Source: Hawksworthiomyces lignivorus
Lineage: Eukaryota > Ascomycota > Sordariomycetes > Ophiostomatales > Ophiostomataceae
Length of the DNA stretch: 64,000 bases
Reading direction: 5' to 3'
NCBI GenBank assembly: GCA_002917075.1
Contig: NTMA01000002.1
Span: 992,001 to 1,056,000, forward strand
The notes beneath the pieces were generated by a model. It saw only the letters and a list, made by a program, of their open reading frames with translations, was not told where the DNA came from and searched no databases. A program made the position numbers and the translations under genes. Positions within the stretch are counted from its first letter, which is position 1, and each line of letters begins with the position of its first letter. This document shows positions 47,309-58,967 of the stretch, piece after piece.

Positions 47309-48408
47309 ATGAACGATCGCTTTCCCTCTGCTTCTAGCCGCAGGCCCATCACCTCCTCAGTCGACCAGGCAGGCCCGAAAAGTAGGGAACGGATGCTCAG
47401 AGAAGAAGCAGATCACCGGGATCACGAAAGATCGGCGGGTGCGTGCTTCTTGCCCTTTCCCCTTCCCTCCTTGTGTCCTCCCTGTCTTTCTTACCTCCGC
47501 CATTCTGAAGTTCATCTGCATGTGTCATATATGATTTGATTTCTTTTGTATCCACAGAGCAGCAGTTCTTTACACGTAGCTTCTATTCTTGCCAGATACG
47601 ACTGTTGCTCCTTGCAAATTATATTGCATGCAGAGGCGACATGGGCTTACACGCCGCAAGCCCGTCCAAAGAAAGAGAAAGCTGAACCATTCCTATAATA
47701 TCCGCGTTTCTCTATACCCGATCCATCAGCGAAAGGCACCCTGAGCATGGGAACATCTCACTCCAGATCTAATTACGGGGTAGATAAAAAAAGACTTATT
47801 TTCTTGCCGTAGCGGCGGTGCTTGGCGTGGCCGCTTATACCGTTGCTTTGCTCGCCTTCGTACGGTGGGATAAATGGATCAGTCCTCAGTCGCCTTTGTG
47901 ATATTTTTTGCGTTTTCTATTTTTTGCTATCGAAAATAAATTGGGGGGCCACATTTCTCTTCTTTGTGGAGAAGCAGATGAAGAAGAAGCGGGAGTTAAG
48001 CAAGAGCCACTATATAAAAGTCTATGCTCTTCCTATAAGCAAACTCGCAATTATAGAATGCTTCTTATTACGAGACTCTTGCTAATGCAGCCATCTTATT
48101 ATGTGGGTAACACGTCATTGCTCACCCTTTTCTTGTTTTCTTTTTCTTCTCCGTTCTTGTCCAATCCTAGCAGAAGCAACAAATCGAGGAGAGGTACTAT
48201 ATTGAACAGTGTACGAAACGGAGGAGGTGCATCTCCATCTCACATTCACGAAACAAGCGTGGACAGCTTCCACGACCTCCAATATTGCTTGGCATTCAAC
48301 TACCACGGGATATAAGACGACCAGAAAAACAGAAACTTATAGCATTAGGATGCATTGTAGAAGGAGCCGAGAAGGTTGGAAACGAAAGAAGGAAAGCCGG
48401 CAGCAAAT
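47309..48408 (+). CDS. tentative multi-exon gene, unrecognised
   Basis: The evidence is suggestive only. A C/T-rich promoter-like tract at 46584-46660 precedes an ATG at 47309 with A at -3. This starts a hydrophilic frame (MNDRFPSASSRRPITSS, SRERMLREEADHRDHERS) up to a donor GTGCGT at 47439. An acceptor TCCACAG at 47557 restores frame (G|AG, then QQFFTRSF). Farther on, a T-rich tract ending CCAATCCTAGCAG at about 48174 precedes an 80-codon open frame to a TAA near 48408 (KQQIEERYYIEQCTKRRR, GQLPRPPILLGIQLPRD). I could not join the middle part (about 47620-48170) with confidence and recognise no domain. It could be a real basic, possibly nuclear protein, or chance open frames. Coordinates are outer limits only. 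Confidence 0.25.
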
Positions 48409-48739
48409 AAAAGGATAAGATACATGTAAAAGAAAAGGCATCCCTGGCATCGAATATAAAAAAAACCAACTCCAAATCATAGTCGTCCAATAATCCTCTT
48501 CCTGTGCCAAACCCTACCCACAAAAAGAAATAACAAGGAAAAGAAGGGGAAGAAAAGAAAATGGAAGAACAAGATGGCTCTCTGAATAAGGACCGTCCGA
48601 AACAGGGCTGCTGGCATCAGTAGTTAAAAAGAAAAAAAAAAATGATGTAACAAAGCTATCGACTCTTCTATGTAGGTCTTCCGACTTCGGGCCGCTAGAT
48701 GCTTGAAACTCATGTGCCGATGCATTTGTTAGCAGCAAA

Positions 48740-51700
48740 CTAGAGTCTCCAGAACCAGCCGGCCGGTCCAGCCGGTGCCTCACGAACTGACTTCTTCGCG
48801 CCCGTCTTTGGCGTTGCTTCTTTACTGGCGGAGTTGGCCTTGGCAGCCAACTCTCTTTGCTGAAGAAACAGTGCCGACTTCCTGGCATAATCAGCATGTT
48901 CGGCCGTTTTCCCTTGGACGCTAAGCCACCAAAGATTCGAAGCAATCTGAGCTCGGAGAACAGATAGCCGAACGTTATCGCGAAGTTGGCCCACGGGCAC
49001 GAGCTGTGCGGTTTGGCTCCAGAACGTCTCCGCTTCCCGGGCCGCCTTGTCTATCGAATGAGAGAGCATAGATCGCACGTCTTGCACGGTCTTGTCGGCA
49101 GTTTCAGCAACAAGGTGTCTCACTTGATCAGTGATGGTCTCACCCGTTCGCTCCTTGACATCTAACATTTGTCGACAGGATTGAGCAAAGCTTCCTAGTT
49201 GGTTCTTCAGTCCTGTATTGACCGTGGAATACAATGAAGATATGCCACTTTCCACGTCCTCCGTAGACGGTATAAACGTATCTTGAACGTATGCAGCAGC
49301 GTCCAATCCCTTGCAGGTGGCTGCTCTTAACAAATCTTTCCATAAGCTTACACCAGTTTCTACCAACCTCGGAACGGTTGGCTTGCCAAAGTCGACGGCA
49401 AATGTCTCGTTAATTTTTGGTTTCCGTGTCGTCACGATCGAGACGTTCATAACGCCGTAGGCATCTTTCTTGTTGATTTCAATGATGATGCCTTCGTCAG
49501 TTGTCGACAGCTTAGACTTGAGGATCTTTTGACCGCGCCACACGTCGATGTCAATGGCGCCCTTTGCAAGCCATGTCGTCTTCGTTCCAGATGGTACTTT
49601 GACAAGAATCTCGTGACTGCTGTACACCTGGATCGAGCACCCAGTGCTCTTGATCTCTGTATCAGAAGTCACCGCAGCACTCTTTGCATTCTGGTGGTGG
49701 GCTCTGTCTGTCAGGAACCCCCCAAAGTGCGCCTGTGTCGTGTGGCTGCTGCTCTCAGATACATGGACTTCGACGGTCTTAGTAGAAGTCAGGCTGATTG
49801 TGACTGTCGGCGTCAGTGAAGGAACAGAGCAAACAGATGTCGTAGTGCCGGTGGTAGCAGGAAGTTCAACAGCAGCTAGAGCGGCTGAACTGCCCACAGA
49901 AAGAGACGGCGGTTGTGATGATGATTTCGAAGGCACCAATGCCATTGTCGACGAAGACTTGTATGTCATTGAAAACAATGTAGGGAGGTAAAAGACCACC
50001 GATGACCAAAGCAGAACGCTAATGGTCGCCACGAGGAGCGTCCTCCAGCTTTGTGCCTTGAGGAGATCGCAGGCTTCTCCGTACATCTGACGCACCTCAG
50101 GGCGAGGATCGTTGCCTTCACTAAGGAAGCGTAAACAGACTGCAAAGCCCCTCATAATGCCCAGAATACCACCTCTAGCACGGTCAACCGTCTCCTTTTC
50201 TGTTTTCTTGTTCTCCACGGCTGAGTCATATAAACCAGTGAGATAGGCCAGGTTCCTGTTCATTTGGCGAGCGTCAATGTTGAGGAATGAAACTAGGTCA
50301 ATGGGCAGACGTTCCGGGGCGATGGGGCATTCGGGATCACGCGACTCGAGGCAGAGGTGCACGGCAGCTTGATCGACAAAGTCTTGCCAGCGGCCTGCTG
50401 AGGGAGACCGCGAGAAGGACTGCTTGTGAGAAATGAATATCGACGGCACCGCATGGCGAGTCATGAATTCCCACGCTGCGTTTCTCGTGGCCTCAGCCCG
50501 GTCATCGTCGTTTCCAGACACGTAAAATACCGCCACGTGCGGAAGTGTCCACTGAGGGCTCACAATTGATCCGCTGGGAGAGAAGACGGACAGGTGCGTC
50601 TTTTCGCTGTCCAGGGTGATCGAATAGACGGTGTCATTGGGGAACGCCTCGCCCTCGTAAACTGTCTCATCCGCTTTTGTGCACCTCTCAACCTTGATGT
50701 AGTAATCGGAAACACCCATGAGTTGGATCTCGTCAATTTCAGGGACTTTGGTTGAGCCAAAAGAGGAAATCGGTATAATATTGTAGATGCTTGGCGTTGA
50801 TGCATGATGGTGCTGCGAGCCACGGCCAGAAAGACCAGAGGAAGGAGCAGAGGCCAGCAGAGCAGAGGAGATCTTATACATGATGTCGTTGTAACCTGCA
50901 TCGCTGCCAACATACAGCACACGCAGCGGCTCGCGGGTAGACAGACAATGGTGCGACATGGTCTGCCGAATGGTAGCAGCTAGCCGCTTAGGCCGGTCCG
51001 ACGCCATGCCCATATTCTCGGTAATGGCGGCCATCTCCTCTTCGTTAAAATCGCGGATCGTGTGCTTCACAGAGACTTTTTCGAGGTAGACGTTTACTTC
51101 AGCCTCCTCGTTGAATTCGATAGACTGGAAGAGGGGTGCGGACCCGCTGTTGATGTCACCGGACGACCCATCGTATTCGAGAGTGGGAAGAGACTGAGTT
51201 GACGGGTTGAGGAGAGCCTGTTCGGCGTACCGGATGGAGTCGGCCTGGGACGACCGGCGTCCGTCGTCTGCTTCATCTATTTTGTGCTTTGCATCGAACG
51301 TGTGGCTCTGGTAGGGAGTGTTGCGGGTCCGAGTTTGGTATCGGCTCGAGCTGCGGTTGCGGTTGCGGTTGCGGTCGTGGTCATCGTCAAATACGCTTTC
51401 ATCGTCGTCATGATCTTCGGCGTCATCGCCGTAGGCAGCGTCATGTCCGTTCAGGCTGCGTACGTCTTCCCCTCGAGGATAGAGGTCAACCGAGTCAGCA
51501 AGAGAATCGGCAAGGGACTCTGTGCCTCTGCCATCCTGACTCTCGCCGTCGGTGCTGCTGATCAGCTCGTAAGCAGAGTCGGCCAAGCTGTTCGTCTCGT
51601 CGGACACATTGGAAGGCTGCATCGTATCTGCGTTTTCGGTCGAGCTCGAGGTTACCCAGTGGGCCAGCAAATGGCTGCCTTCGGGAGTTGGGAACCGGAG

Positions 51701-51829
51701 TGTCGAGGATGTCGTCGGTGTCTGGGATGAGTAAAGCTCTGGAGGAGAGCGACGATAAGGAGATGGAGGTGAGTGGAAATTATTGGCAGAGGGTGAGCGG
51801 CGGAAAGCAGCAGGAATTTCTTCTTCCAT
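48740..51829 (-). CDS. unknown large single-pass membrane protein
   Basis: One uninterrupted exon gives 1029 aa from the ATG at 51829; the frame runs further upstream without another ATG. I recognise no family. The first 250 residues are disordered and acidic (ADSAYELISSTDGESQDG, an Asp-rich patch and an Arg-Asn repeat RNRNRNR). A folded part at about 255-560 begins QSIEFNEEAEVNVYLEKVSV and contains LRVLYVGSDAGYNDIMYKIS and VAVFYVSGNDDDRAEATRNA, whose hydrophobic beta strands followed by Gly/Ser/Asp loops look like an alpha/beta fold. One membrane helix lies at about 592-620 (TLLVATISVLLWSSVVFYL). The remaining 400 residues are Ser/Thr-rich, then helical and amphipathic. The shape suggests a cytosolic alpha/beta domain anchored to an internal membrane, with a luminal or outer helical tail. 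No signal peptide is visible. It ends near GPAGWFWRL. Confidence 0.9.
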   Translation of the reverse strand: MEEEIPAAFRRSPSANNFHSPPSPYRRSPPELYSSQTPTTSSTLRFPTPEGSHLLAHWVTSSSTENADTMQPSNVSDETNSLADSAYELISSTDGESQDGRGTESLADSLADSVDLYPRGEDVRSLNGHDAAYGDDAEDHDDDESVFDDDHDRNRNRNRSSSRYQTRTRNTPYQSHTFDAKHKIDEADDGRRSSQADSIRYAEQALLNPSTQSLPTLEYDGSSGDINSGSAPLFQSIEFNEEAEVNVYLEKVSVKHTIRDFNEEEMAAITENMGMASDRPKRLAATIRQTMSHHCLSTREPLRVLYVGSDAGYNDIMYKISSALLASAPSSGLSGRGSQHHHASTPSIYNIIPISSFGSTKVPEIDEIQLMGVSDYYIKVERCTKADETVYEGEAFPNDTVYSITLDSEKTHLSVFSPSGSIVSPQWTLPHVAVFYVSGNDDDRAEATRNAAWEFMTRHAVPSIFISHKQSFSRSPSAGRWQDFVDQAAVHLCLESRDPECPIAPERLPIDLVSFLNIDARQMNRNLAYLTGLYDSAVENKKTEKETVDRARGGILGIMRGFAVCLRFLSEGNDPRPEVRQMYGEACDLLKAQSWRTLLVATISVLLWSSVVFYLPTLFSMTYKSSSTMALVPSKSSSQPPSLSVGSSAALAAVELPATTGTTTSVCSVPSLTPTVTISLTSTKTVEVHVSESSSHTTQAHFGGFLTDRAHHQNAKSAAVTSDTEIKSTGCSIQVYSSHEILVKVPSGTKTTWLAKGAIDIDVWRGQKILKSKLSTTDEGIIIEINKKDAYGVMNVSIVTTRKPKINETFAVDFGKPTVPRLVETGVSLWKDLLRAATCKGLDAAAYVQDTFIPSTEDVESGISSLYSTVNTGLKNQLGSFAQSCRQMLDVKERTGETITDQVRHLVAETADKTVQDVRSMLSHSIDKAAREAETFWSQTAQLVPVGQLRDNVRLSVLRAQIASNLWWLSVQGKTAEHADYARKSALFLQQRELAAKANSASKEATPKTGAKKSVREAPAGPAGWFWRL

Positions 51830-54800
51830 AGCTATTTTGAAGGAAACGAGGGGAAGAGGAGAAAGAAATCCAAATGTCAGCCTTGTCTCTTCAGTAGATG
51901 GCAATAAGTCACGTCATATTCACCACCGAGTTTCGTTTGCAATGAACTGGAAAGGCGAGCCGGCGAAAGATGGAAAGACAAGAGTGAATGAATAGAAAAA
52001 CAACAAAAAAACGAGAAGAGAAAAATAGGGAGAATGATAGAATTGAAAACAACATCCGAGCAGAGAGAAAACCAACATACAAGTTACGAAAGATGAGGTC
52101 GTCCGTGGCTGCTTGTGCTGCCTGGGGCTGCCTGTTCGGTCGCTGATGGGCGAGGAAGGTGGGGTTGCTGCTGCGATAAGGGAGGAACGAGAAGCGGGCA
52201 GAGTGGAGCGTGCAAGTGCGATATAAGTTAGGCTTCTACACTAACATCAATGATGTCTTGAGGGTCTGCAAAACGTAGAAGCAAAAAGGCGCGCGAGACT
52301 GCGAAACCGGGCATACGCGTGGAGAAAGCGGATGCAAATAAAATCAGCTAAAAAGGAGGAAATGAAAAAGAACAGCAGTGAAGTGAAGAGAAAGATGACA
52401 AAATCCGACAGCGAAAGGGAAAAGCTAGCCGGATATCGTCGCAGAAGACGTCGACGAAGTGAAGTGGCAGCTGACGTCTTCAGGGAATGATGATAGCGCA
52501 GATAAGCCTATCGGAGAGCAAGACAGCGGTTTGTGGAGGACTGCAAGTGGGGTAAATGGGCGTAGTTGCCTTTTGGGCGGCCATTGGGGATGAGGGGCAA
52601 GGAGCTTTTTAGGCGGAGGGCCAAAGGCTGCCCAACTGCGGAACGGAAGGCTGTACGGAAAACAAGCTGCGTGCTGTACGAGCAGACCAGCGTACGGAGC
52701 ATGTTTATGGACAGGCGAGGGCGAAAGGATTTGTGAACTTCGGGCGAGAAGGAAGCTTCTCCTCTCTCTGCACATTGACTCTGCTTTCTTCATCTTTACC
52801 GCTGTGTCCAGCGGACGCCTTGAGCCAATTTTGAAGATCTCGGGCGAACATGATTCTGGGTGTGGGAATCGGCTCCGTCCGTATTCCGAGATTCTTCTTG
52901 CGCTACGTCTGGCAGAAAAAGCCGCTCAGCAGAGCTTCGAGCTCGCTGTGTACGATGAATCCGGTTGCCTTTAATATCCCTCAAATCAGTAGATGTACTC
53001 GTACATCGAAAAGCAAAGTAGCAAAGAAGAGGGACAGCATCTTCAAATATCACGTGAAAAAATGCAAACATGGTTCTTAGGCTGTCACGTGGCTAGCCGA
53101 CTTTTACGAAAGACTGCTCACTTGCTCTTCCACGAAGCTCTAGGCTTACACGTTGGTGAAGCGAATCAATACATGCTATCTTTATTTTGGCTTATGCAGA
53201 GGCACAATGGAACTAGCAGATGTGAGAAGGACAGTGTACATGAGCACACGCGACCATTTCTCTCAGCTTAAAAGCAGGGCATGCTTGTACAGCGTCTCAC
53301 TAAAAAGTGTATTCATTTAATGCGAACCGAAAACGAAAGCACAATCCAGTGAGGTTGCCCCCAGTAGGTGATAATCTGGCAGCGCTGTGATTCGTGACCA
53401 GTTTCCAATTGTGTATGAGGCAGACACAAATACCAGTGCACACATTCGCAGAGACGCATAAGCCTTTAAGCTATGCGCGAGAAGGCCATTGATGCGCTGT
53501 GGGTATCCTATCCAGAGGCGAACCTAGTTCCGCCAGGGGTCCCTGCCCTTGAGTCGTTTCAGGTTAGCAGGAGCCTCGAAAAAGCTATGGGTTGGAATGC
53601 TCGGTAGAGCCAGAGAGAAAGGAAACAACGTCGTATTGCAAGCCGGAGCTCGTACTGTGTGCACACTAATAAGAGGTGTAATTTAGCGCACGTAGTTGTT
53701 GCTAGGGAGAGAGAACAGGGCCTGCAAGAGAAGGGGGTTTGCAGAAAATAGTGCTCCTGGAGGTGCTGAGGAGGCACAGTATGAAAAAGGAGACAGGCTT
53801 TGGCCCTCCGTTCCTTCCTACGTGTGAGGCTTTCACACTCCGTGTGCGTATTTTTCTGTGCTGAGGATGGGGGAGCCCTGCTTCCGTCAGCCAATCACCA
53901 TAGACTTCCCCCTGAATTCCTTCCCTTTTCAGGCAAAAGGGGGAAATACAAAGGAGAAAATAGAGAGAGGCAAGAAGGAAGGAGAGAAAAAGAATGGGAA
54001 AGAGCTAGTCGCAAATGGGCTTACTGAAAGCCTCTGGCCGAAGTTTCTTTCATCCGCCCAAGGGGCTCTAAGCCTAAAGCAAATGAACTTCATTCTCGCG
54101 ATCCAAGAAAAAGAAGAAAAGAAAAAAAAAATTGCTCGTCGTCTTTTTTTAGATTCAATCTCCAGCTTCAGCTTCGTCTTCTCCGTCAGCTCTCCCTCTC
54201 CGCCGCTTCCTTCGCAGACACTACGTCGTAGGCTGTGCTCATGCCGTTCAGGCACGGAGTCAGCGCATGTATGCAGTATACAAACTGCAACCAATACATA
54301 CGGAGTACAGCTACGTGTACCTTTCTTGATTAAGCATGACATCCTACTAAGCACACAGAGTAGCAGTGGACGCTCCGCACCTTATTCTCTTTGGGTGGTC
54401 CAGTTTTTCGCGCGCGGGCTGGGTCGATCGCTGATCCGTTTCACCCTGGTCTAACCTCCTTTATTGTAATTTCTCCCCTGTCACTTTTTCATTAATTTCT
54501 ATCTTCTTTTCCCTTAATTCCACACAGTCTTGTCGTGCCTCTGGTCTTCTTGTTTCAAGCACCCACTACGACTACGCTGGCCCACATACCACATAACGAA
54601 GCAACAGAAGAAGAGGATCTGAGGAAGCGAAGGATTTCGAAAAAAAAAAAAAAAAAAAGGTGCTGGCGGTGCGCAGACGTCTCCAACAGTACGGAGTGTG
54701 ACGTCCAACCTCTGGCGCTTGGGCTCTGGTCCCTCTCCCTGCCACCGAGAACCACTTTGCGCTCGTCTCACTACATACTTCATAGGGGGCCGGAAGACAA

Positions 54801-55104
54801 GGCGCCTTGCCCTCAATTGACCCGGACCCTCTTCTTCTCTTCCAGTTCCACTCTTCAAAGGGGACAGACAGGCAAATTTGTCTCCTGAGTGATTTGGGCA
54901 CTGCAACTTTTTCTTCATCCGTGTGTCCTTTGCGTATACGTGCGTGTTCACGGACGAGACCCGTGGATACCTATCGATCCGTTATTCTGGGGGGGCAACA
55001 ACAAACTAAAGAGTGCTGTCCCAACCTATATGATTCCCGCGGACGGGGCTGCCCATTGTTTGTCTTCTTTTTGCCGTCCCCTATTCCTCCATTGATCCAC
55101 AATC
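51830..55104. promoter_or_regulatory. 3.3-kb divergent intergenic region
   Basis: The unknown membrane protein (-) and the Tea4/Bud14 gene (+) diverge from here. Motifs seen are CTACGTCGTAG at 54221-54231, TACGGAGTA at 54299-54307, and a 19-base A run at 54640-54658. C/T-rich tracts at 54450-54510 and 54820-54850 suit the Tea4 promoter and leader. Open frames such as 52850-53080 and 53858-54454 have no recognisable signature and I do not call them. Confidence 0.55.
54299..54307. repeat. TACGGAGTA motif
   Basis: An exact copy of the recurring 9-mer, lying about 800 bases upstream of the Tea4/Bud14 ATG. A near-copy, TACGGAGTG, lies at 54690-54698. Confidence 0.85.
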
Positions 55105-58100
55105 ATGACGAGACCCGAGATTATTCGCGCCGGTATGTATTTGCAGAGTTTCGCGCCCAGATTGCGCTGTGTTATACCCCCCCGAGGGCTACACGTACTC
55201 CCTAATTCCCAACCCATGTTTACGTTCCCTTGGGGGAAAAAATCCTTGTGTCTTGCCCACTTGCTCCTTTACTCCTCTCTTGTTCCCTGCCTTTGGCATT
55301 TACCCACTCTCCTGTTTAGCCCTGTCTCCCCCCTCTGTGGCTGGTATGGGATCGTGAAAAATGAGAAAGAGTGTACCCGGGCGCATTACTCTCCACTACA
55401 AGTGTCTTCTACACGTTTGTTGCATCTAACCGCTAACCTCATTCGTTTCTCTTTCTTCTCGTTCTTGACACGATACAGACACCATCGATCTCCAAGATCC
55501 TGATGCGCCATCCGCCAAAAACCACTCACACACAAAGATCTCGGCTTTCGCGAACGATTTCTCTTCTTCTCCCGACCAGATCTCCCATCTGTCACCACAC
55601 CAAGCCGAGACCCTTCGTGGAGTGGCCGCAGATACGGCCGAGGAGCGACGCATCTCTTGGAACGGCACACAATTGACGGAATTTCACCTGTACGGTGCTG
55701 ACTTGACCGGCAACCCTGCCACTTCGCAGTATCAGTCTCAGAGAGAAACCGCATTAGAATACTCCAATCGCAACGATCACTACAACATGACCAGTCGGCA
55801 GCAGCAGCAGCAGGATGCGCTGGCTGTTGCCCAGAATGGCGGCGTGTCCGGCGCGGACGTTGCCGAGGAAGACATCGATGATGTCGATGACGGTCTGGAC
55901 GACGACATGATGGATAAGATCTCCAGCTCGCCCTCAATAGAAGATGGTCGGTATACCCAAAATCTTGCACATCGCCCTTTACCTCTCGTCCGCTCCCCCT
56001 CTGGTTCTTGTACCCATATCACGGTTCTGGGCGCAATTCGCCCGACGCTGGGTGGTGGTAGTCCACCAGCTATTCGTTATTCTGCCATGGCAAGGCCAGC
56101 AGCATCCTTAAATCGAATCCCCTTGGCATTAATGAGCGTAATCCCCTCTAAAGAACTATGGGACATGCAGCTACGCAAGGCGTCTGCCATCTCTTTCAGT
56201 TCTTTGCTTCATCATCATCAGCACTCTGGTCGTGGCGAGTTGGACCAGAACCAAGTATGCAAATGCGATCGAAGTGGGAATTCGAACCACATCGCCCACA
56301 TGCGAGACATCGACCCTTTGGCGTATTATCCGGGCTGCATGCCTGCTTTCGTTATGAGAAGCGAAAGGAAAGAAGGCAAGACTTGCCGCATTAGCCTGCC
56401 TGAACTGGGAGCTGAGGAGATTTATGATCAAGTAACCCATCGAAAAGTAGAAGGCACCAGTGAAGCGGTTGACGACTTGACGATTCCTTACATTGACAGC
56501 GACGATAGTGACAGTGGTGCTGGTGATGATGATGATGAAATCTATTCTCCTTTTTGTGACCTCGAATTTGTGGACTCCGGTTGGGATAGTGAGTGCTTAC
56601 ACATTACAGAGGACATCGATTTCGAGTTTGTTTACGCATTACACACTTTCATGGCTACCGTCGAAGGACAAGCGAATGCGACGAAGGGGGACACGATGGT
56701 TCTGCTCGACGATAGTAACAGCTACTGGTGGCTTGTTCGAGTAGTGAAGGACAGCAGTATTGGTGAGTCGCCTGCCCGGATTCACAGCTACGCCTTCTCT
56801 TCCTTAGCGCACCACTTACTGACTTGTCACCAGGGTATCTCCCAGCCGAGCACATCGAGACACCAACGGAAAGATTAGCACGGTTAAATAAACACAGAAA
56901 CATAGACGTATGTTACTCACATTGGCAGGGTCCAAGTACCGGTCCATACAAAGACATGAAACGTTCTCTAACTCTACTGTGATTGTAGCTGTCCGCCTCA
57001 ATGCTGGGGGACCAGGCGGAGAAGACCAAGAACCCTCTGAAATCAGCTATGCGGAGAAGAAAAACAAAAACCGTCACATTTACTGCGCCTACTTACGTCG
57101 ACTACTCTGATATTGATTATTCAACAGACGAAGAAGACCTTGAGGCAGAGTACGCTGCTCAACAGCAACAGGCGCAGCAGCAGCAGCAAGATCGCAAGGA
57201 AGGAGATCAGCAACAGGAACAAGAACAGCGGCAAGAGCAGAACAAAGCATCAGCCCGGGGAGGCAAACTTGAGACCGAGGATGAGGACGAAACGGCAAGA
57301 GTAGAACCGCTGAAGCCCCGGGCAGCAAAAGAGAACGGCAAAGTCGCAGAGGCTGCGAGGGACGAGGGCGACGACGAGGCGTCTGGCGGCAAGGGCTTGA
57401 CCAGAACCAGCGAAGAAATCTTCGTTGCATCAAAGTCCGAAACTCCGGGTCCCACAAAGACGAAAGACGGCACCGTCCGCGATTCCTTCTTTAAGGACGA
57501 TACAGTCGAGACAAAGAAGATTACCTTGACACCAAATCTGCTGCGGGATGACAGCGCACCACGGACGTCGTCAGAATCGAAGGATCTGAAGCAGAGGCCG
57601 AGTCTAGACCGTGTTGATAAGGATCTCAACAGCCTCTTAGCCAAGGACGACAAGAAAAAGAAAGACAAGAAGGAGAAAGATAAGAAGCAGGGTGGATTCC
57701 GAAGTTTGTTCTCCAGAAAAGATAAAAAACGGAGCGACAATGACGACGACGAATCTTTTGGGAAGCGGTCCATGGATATTAGCAGCGAAACTACTGAGAG
57801 GGAGCGAGACTCGGAGGACGCGGACGAAATGCTCGTTCAAGACAAGGAAAGCCCTACATCAGCGGCTGGTGTTCAGAGGCAGCCCAGTAAGCTGCAGAAG
57901 CAGCAGCCTCTGGGTCGCATTCCCGAAGTATCACCTACGAGAAAGTCTGCTCCCAACGGTGCAGCACAGAAAGAAACAAGTAAGCATATCTCATATGCCC
58001 TAGCTGCCCATTGCGGCGCATTGGACATCTGTATGAAATCAAATGCAGCATTGGCTAACAAAATGGAAGCTACAATGCGGATCATTTCACCAGAGACCTC

Positions 58101-58967
58101 TCTAGACAGCAGCAGCCAGGAGAGCTCACCGGACGGTCAATCCCCCATGAGCAGCGCCTCGAAATCCGCAATCTCTTCTAGAAATGGATCCCGCAGCGAA
58201 AATGGAGGCCCCCAGAAGGTAACGCAGGCAGCAGCACGCGCCGTCTTGGATGAATTTGATTCAGACGAGGAGGCAGTCATTGCCGAGCCCCAACGGCAAG
58301 CGTCTGTACCAGAAGAAAAGTTCAGACAGCAGCAGGGCCAGCAATCGCAGGCTCGCGCAAACGGCTTTGCTAGTAGCAACGGCAGCGCACAAGCAGTAAA
58401 GAACGATGGCATCAATGGCGCAGCGGGCGCAGCGGCGCGGTCCGAGCGCTTGTCCGAATCACCGGTACAGATCTCGCCTGTCAACGCAAATAACCCGCCT
58501 GCGCTTATCGGAGATACATCAAGCCAGGGCGAAGACCAGTCTTCTCCTATCTCATCACCGTCACCAGAGCTGATCGGATCTGAGGACCCATCTGGCAATC
58601 ATCGGGCGCAAGATTCTATTACCACCTCTACCTCGGCAACCACCGCCAACACTGCGACTTGGAACGACGCTAATCTGAGAGCCTTCTTTGATTCTGGCAC
58701 CGACATTCGTGACCTTCTTGTTGTCGTGTACGACAAGACGGATGTTGTACCTGCTGGCCCAGACCACCCAGTTGTTAGCTCTCTCTTCAAAGAGCAGAAT
58801 GCAAAACTAGCTGAGATCACCACGGTAGGTTCTCTTGCTTTCTCCCTTTACTTTAATCTTCACTGCTGCGCCGCTTTGTATTAGAGCTAACAAATCAAAA
58901 TCAGCAACTGGATAATATGCTTGGTGACTGGCTTGCCCGAAAGCAGAGACTGAGAGGCACGTTATAA
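55105..58967 (+). CDS. Tea4/Bud14-like SH3 polarity protein with PP1-docking motif
   Basis: Exons 55105-55132, 55479-56762, 56834-56907, 56989-57979, 58070-58824 and 58905-58967 keep frame and give 1064 aa. Exon 1 encodes nine full codons (MTRPEIIRA). The SH3 domain is at about 384-446 (DIDFEFVYALHTFMATVEG, DDSNSYWWLVRVV, then IGYLPAEHIETPTERLARL across an intron). A class RVxF phosphatase-docking motif K489-T-V-T-F493 follows in RRRKTKTVTFTAPTYVDY. A Gln/Lys/Glu-rich disordered region leads to a conserved C-terminus (DIRDLLVVVYDKTDVVP, LGDWLARKQRLRG). S. pombe Tea4 and yeast Bud14 use SH3 plus RVxF to bring PP1 and formins to growth sites; TeaC is the Aspergillus form. A cortical role at hyphal tips is inferred. 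Exon 2 may contain a further in-frame intron at 55951-56199. Confidence 0.92.

Noticed and set aside
56262..56345. tRNA-like A and B boxes on the minus strand (GGTTCGAATTC at about 56278-56288, GCCAAAGGG at about 56314-56322)
   Set aside because: The T-stem has mismatches and no acceptor stem pairs with the 3' strand. It lies inside the open frame of the Tea4/Bud14 exon, so chance or a very decayed relic is more likely.
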